Of a stretch of DNA of 64,000 bases, positions 61,001-64,000 are shown piece by piece. Position numbers and translations under genes: made by a program. The notes under the pieces were generated by a model. It was given only the letters and a program-made list of their open reading frames with translations, did not search any database and was not told the origin of the DNA. Origin of the DNA: Siniperca chuatsi (Eukaryota > Chordata > Actinopteri > Centrarchiformes > Sinipercidae); assembly GCF_020085105.1 (NCBI RefSeq), contig NC_058063.1, positions 9,560,651 through 9,624,650 of the forward strand, in the 5' to 3' direction. The stretch's first letter is position 1. Every line of letters starts with the position of its first letter.

Positions 61001-62417
61001 TACCATGGGATTGATGGGTGCCAATGGTTGCCCCGTCTTCTGGGAAACATTTCCTCGAATGAAGGCTTGTGGTGAAATGTTTACAATGTGGGAACTATTA
61101 GCAACCTTCACAGAGAAACAACCCAGCGTGGTGTAATCAATACTTCTTTTGTTTATTGAACCCACACACTCAAACCCCAGAGTCTTCAGCTTCCCAGCTA
61201 TATGGCCCATGGTAAATTTTGCACTGAGGCAGCTGCTTTGTGTAACTGATGTAGTGAAGTGTAATACTAGAGTTTTAAGAACATGTAAATGGGATTACTG
61301 ATGGTTTCTATCTTAGCGCTGAGAACATTACTGTAACGCTAGAATGTACTAATTAGGTTCTTGTTACTAGCACCAGGCTAACTGGAAAGGCTAACCGGAA
61401 AGACAGTACATAGGAAAGCTTCTAGGTCTGTAATAGCTATGTTGATTATAAGTATGATCCCCAGAGGCTGACTTTGTGCAAATCCATCCTCTGCAATAGA
61501 TACCAGCAGGGAATATTGGTGATAATGGGAGAGATCAATGAGACAACCTATTGTGCAGAATGTGTCTGCATTGGTAGCCAAAGTTAAGCATTGGCATTTC
61601 TGTAGCCATCCCCATTTGCAACAGCTGCACATGTGTACAACTCGCTCATTTCCGTCTGGGGACACATGCATGTAAGTCATGTGGTAAAGACCCTCAAAAC
61701 CCTGGATACAATCAAGCGAACTGGGTCATTCAGCAACACCTGCTATTGGAATTTGAAGATCAACACTCATACTAGCAGCTGATTACCCCTTTTCGCTCAA
61801 ATCCCAAAAGTATCAGGATGATTGATGAGTTGAACACATGCTGAGTAACTGTTTATCTCTGGCATCCTCTCACACCTCCTTGAAATTAGTCTGTCCTATA
61901 CCTTTGTTGTATGTTGCTTGAAGCTTGCTCTCAACTGCACACAGTCCAGCAGGCATCCACAGTAAAAAGTGCCATGCACCTGTTCCCACTTTGGCTCTAA
62001 AGTCCACAACAACTGGGCTCAGTGCCGAAATCATTGTTCAGGCTGAACTGAGATCAGTTTGCCTATGGATCCCCCCTAGTTTTCCCTACCAAATATCCCT
62101 CAACAATGTAGGTATTTTCATCTGCCTGTGAAAAAACAACTTTTAGGACCAAGCTTGTGACATAGATATTTCTCACATTCAATTTCACACATTTAATTAA
62201 AATGCAGCCTTTTCCCTGCGAGGATTAGGAATAACCTCAAAGGTGTTAAAGAAGCAATTTCATGGAAAGGTACAGCGAGTACGCACCTGCTGCTGGGTTT
62301 TCAGATGCCTTCAAAGCAGGCAGATGGGTTATGTTTAATGAGGTAGTCATTGATTTATTCTTGGCAGGAGGGTTACCTGCCTAGTTGGAGCAGTACAATT
62401 ACTCATAACATGATTTT

Positions 62418-62440
62418 ATTCATTCATTCATTCATTCATT
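62418..62440. repeat. (ATTC)n microsatellite
   Basis: Five to six tetranucleotide units. Confidence 0.85.
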
Positions 62441-62488
62441 GTGGCAAGGTCAAATAACAATTCTGTGTATAATTGAACTTGGGGGTGT

Positions 62489-62509
62489 AAAAAAAAAAAA
62501 AAAAAAAAA
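62489..62509. repeat. Poly(A) tract
   Basis: A run of 21 A bases. No retroposon body recognised upstream. Confidence 0.85.
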
Positions 62510-64000
62510 CTATGTGGCAGACAGGTTTCAACACTAGTTATCCAAGGTTCATAAATATACAAGGCTATCTTCTCATACTGTAGGTAGGCCTGTTTTTACA
62601 CCTTGGAAATTTACAGGAATGACACTTTCTTTTTCAGCTAATTAATTATATAAGTCTTATAGTACGAACCTTTTTAGATTATGAGTTTTAAACCTCAGAA
62701 AGACGCCTGGAGAAGCTGTTAATAAGTTTTCAGAAGGGGGAGGGCAGAGCTATGTCTGCCAACTAGGCGTGGACAGCTGTGAACATGAGAGCCAACAGTA
62801 GCTGTGTACTTTTCCTTTTTTAGCAAACCTACTTTTTGATACTACAGTCGTGTGTGTTGAGTATGAATTACATCCAATATTTCATAACATTTCACATGAT
62901 CAGTGGGTCATCCAAGTTAAACTGTGATCTGATTATATTGACTGTTAATCTGACAATTATGTAGAAAGTAAGGTGTTCAGTCCATAAATGCATTTTATAT
63001 AGAAAGCAATAAGTGTATGGTATATTTTAAAGCTACACAGAAATATTTGCACTCCAGTGTGATATTATACATCACAATTCTATCCTATTCATTTGAAGCT
63101 ATGGCGACTGACAGGCATAGCTAGTAACTGCAGGTTGCTACAGCTACCTGTTTGTTTTACATTTTATGAAAAAGTTGTAAATTTTTCCAAAGTTTTTGTT
63201 GTTAAAGGGGAACTGCACTGAAGTCTGTTTACAGGTCTTGGGGAGTATTGCATATGTGAAAAAAGTTGTGTAAAGCCTTTTGTGACTTCAGAGGGAGCTG
63301 CAAGATGTGTGATTTGATATAGCACAAGCATAACACACACATCTCTTACCGAACTGTTGGTGGTCGTGTTGCATTGTTGGTACTGTAGGCACAAGGTTTT
63401 CACATTAAAGAAGAATGTGTGGAATAAAAAAGAAAATATCTCTGGTTCTGCTACATAGAATTTTTTTTTTTTTTTTTAAATGCCCATTGTGATTCGACAG
63501 TGTTACTGAATGTGTTACTGGTTAACTCACTTTGAAACAGCCTGGGTTTGGAAGTTATCTTGTGCTTGTTTAAGGTGCATTCCCGGTTCACAAGGTGATG
63601 CTAAATGACACGCTTTATATCACTATGAAACCACTTAGTGTCTATAGGGGACTGTTGGACGACACCAATAAAGAAATATATAGCAACACACAAGGACAAA
63701 GCACGTGATTAATCCCCCAAATAAAAGATAAGTTCTTGTTTACCACTTTGCTCTAGACACAACAAATGTATATCACCAACACAAGAGACTGCTGTCAACT
63801 GTGAACAAGTGAAATATGAGCCCTTATTCTGGTCCAGCTTGCAAATCGTCCCATGAAATCCCCATGTTAAGCATGGTGTGTTATGCAAATATTGATATTT
63901 CAGAAAAGGGTTTTAAAATTTTTCCTTAGGGAGCTCTAAGCACATTGTAAACAAGGTCAGATCAATCTGTTCGGTTAGTTATAAACAAAGTCTCAGCCTT

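Larger units (their letters stand above)
58059..64000. other. Non-coding sequence, probable col25a1 intron
   Basis: No collagen exon, RNA gene or clear transposon identified. The open frame at 58486-58677 is Cys-rich but lacks Gly-X-Y periodicity and is not supported as an exon. Simple repeats are listed separately. Confidence 0.45.

Noticed and set aside
1-64000. CRISPR arrays, prophage or bacterial operons
   Set aside because: No spaced direct repeats of CRISPR type and no polycistronic gene arrangement; all real genes are intron-containing vertebrate genes.

Overview
The window looks like chromosomal DNA from a ray-finned (probably percomorph) fish. The genes are spliced with GT-AG introns, the proteins are vertebrate families, there is a nuclear tRNA gene with intact A and B boxes, and the introns are full of short repeats of the kinds common in teleosts. 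There is no bacterial or plasmid-like content and no CRISPR array. All identifications come from reading the sequence and from recalled family features; no database search was possible.

Layout. (1) 1-16.4 kb, plus strand: the 3' half of an ADAMTS-like gene, best match ADAMTSL3. It encodes thrombospondin type-1 repeats, two Ig domains, more TSP1 repeats and a C-terminal PLAC domain, followed by a 1.9 kb 3' UTR. (2) 16.7-20.8 kb, plus strand: a complete six-exon NLR immune receptor gene (CARD, FISNA-like region, NACHT, short LRR set). (3) 21.3 kb, minus strand: tRNA-Ile(AAT). (4) 22.5-28.6 kb, plus strand: a complete larp7, whose 12 coding exons join in frame to 567 aa (La motif, RRM1, xRRM). 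(5) 29.0-30.7 kb, minus strand: a three-exon gene for a SAXO/MAP6-type microtubule-associated protein, convergent with larp7. (6) 35.0-35.5 kb, plus strand: the first two coding exons of a transmembrane collagen, best match COL25A1, divergent from the SAXO-like gene. (7) 35.5-64 kb: no exon found. This is most simply the very long intron 2 of the collagen gene. It holds transposon relics, including a broken antisense non-LTR retrotransposon at 53.5-55.9 kb, MITE-like elements, microsatellites and a few possible regulatory islands.

The genes do not form a pathway. ADAMTSL3 and collagen XXV are extracellular or cell-surface proteins, LARP7 acts in the nuclear 7SK snRNP, the SAXO-like protein is cytoskeletal or axonemal, and the NLR is a cytosolic innate sensor. 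I found no convincing new multi-gene system. The most unusual structures are a foldback element with 80-bp perfectly matched arms (5972-6167), a 37-bp-arm hairpin with a one-base loop in the first NLR intron, an apparent in-phase loss of an Ig domain plus half a TSP1 repeat from the ADAMTSL gene, and the CARD-FISNA-NACHT-LRR layout of the NLR.
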